Assembly (NCBI GenBank): GCA_934463175.1
Contig: CAKSIW010000107.1
Coordinates: forward strand, 1-5,220
Source of the DNA: an uncultured Clostridia bacterium
GTDB taxonomy: Bacteria > Bacillota > Clostridia > Monoglobales > Monoglobaceae
Length of the DNA: 5,220 bases
Direction of reading: 5' to 3'
The position numbers and the translations under genes were made by a program. This document shows positions 5,167 through 5,220 of this stretch, piece by piece. Numbering within the stretch: the first letter of the stretch is position 1; every line of letters starts with the position of its first letter. The notes beneath the pieces are model-generated. The model saw only the letters and a program-made list of their open reading frames with translations. It was not told the DNA's origin and did not search any database.

Positions 5167-5220
5167 ATGCAATAAAAAAATCAGTCACACGCTCCGTCGT
5201 TCCTCCTCTTTCGCAAAAAG

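Noticed and set aside
5185..5220. 3' end of a minus-strand gene entering from the right edge (11 codons then TGA)
   Set aside because: All three minus-strand frames close within about 50 bases, so which one is real, if any, cannot be decided; there is also no terminator oriented for the minus strand.

Overview
The window reads as chromosomal DNA of a low-complexity-promoter Gram-positive bacterium, most likely a Clostridia lineage (Oscillospiraceae/Ruminococcaceae-like). The reasons are AGGAGG-type ribosome binding sites, TTGACA/TATTAT-type promoters, hairpin-plus-T-run terminators, a tRNA gene with an encoded CCA, and a gene set common in that group (DUF4363-like protein, SpoVB-like flippase, double zinc-ribbon TM2 protein). 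This lineage call is an inference from gene content. All recognised genes are on the + strand.

Layout. Positions 1-267 hold no convincing gene. They contain a short array of four back-to-back hairpins separated by A-tracts (79-187), bracketed by a longer-range inverted repeat (78-86 with 211-219). Positions 268-648 encode a small membrane-anchored DUF4363-like protein. A terminator-like hairpin (672-703 plus T-run) follows and also contains the ribosome binding site of the next gene, a 510-residue SpoVB/MurJ-superfamily lipid-linked-glycan flippase starting at a TTG (712-2244). After a 115-base gap come two translationally coupled genes: a GT2 glycosyltransferase of the dolichyl/polyprenyl-phosphate-sugar synthase type (2360-3067) and a polytopic membrane protein with GT-C-like character (3067-4413). 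A consensus extended -10 promoter overlaps the stop of the latter and drives a double zinc-ribbon TM2-domain protein (4490-4912). A very strong terminator (4960-5012) merges into the promoter of a tRNA-Ser(GGA) gene (5040-5131), which has its own terminator (5134-5166). The last 50 bases show nothing I can call.

How the genes fit together. The flippase, the polyprenyl-phosphate sugar synthase and the GT-C-like membrane protein form a plausible lipid-linked sugar set. One enzyme would load a sugar onto a polyprenyl phosphate in the cytoplasm, a flippase would move lipid-linked material across the membrane, and the polytopic protein would transfer the sugar on the outer face. Only the GT2 and flippase families are recognised from sequence; the transferase role of the third protein and the shared pathway are inferences. 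I did not find a clear new defence, mobile or RNA-guided system. The observations most worth checking are the hairpin array, the occluded TTG start of the flippase, the orphan GT-C-like protein, and the T at the discriminator position of the tRNA-Ser.
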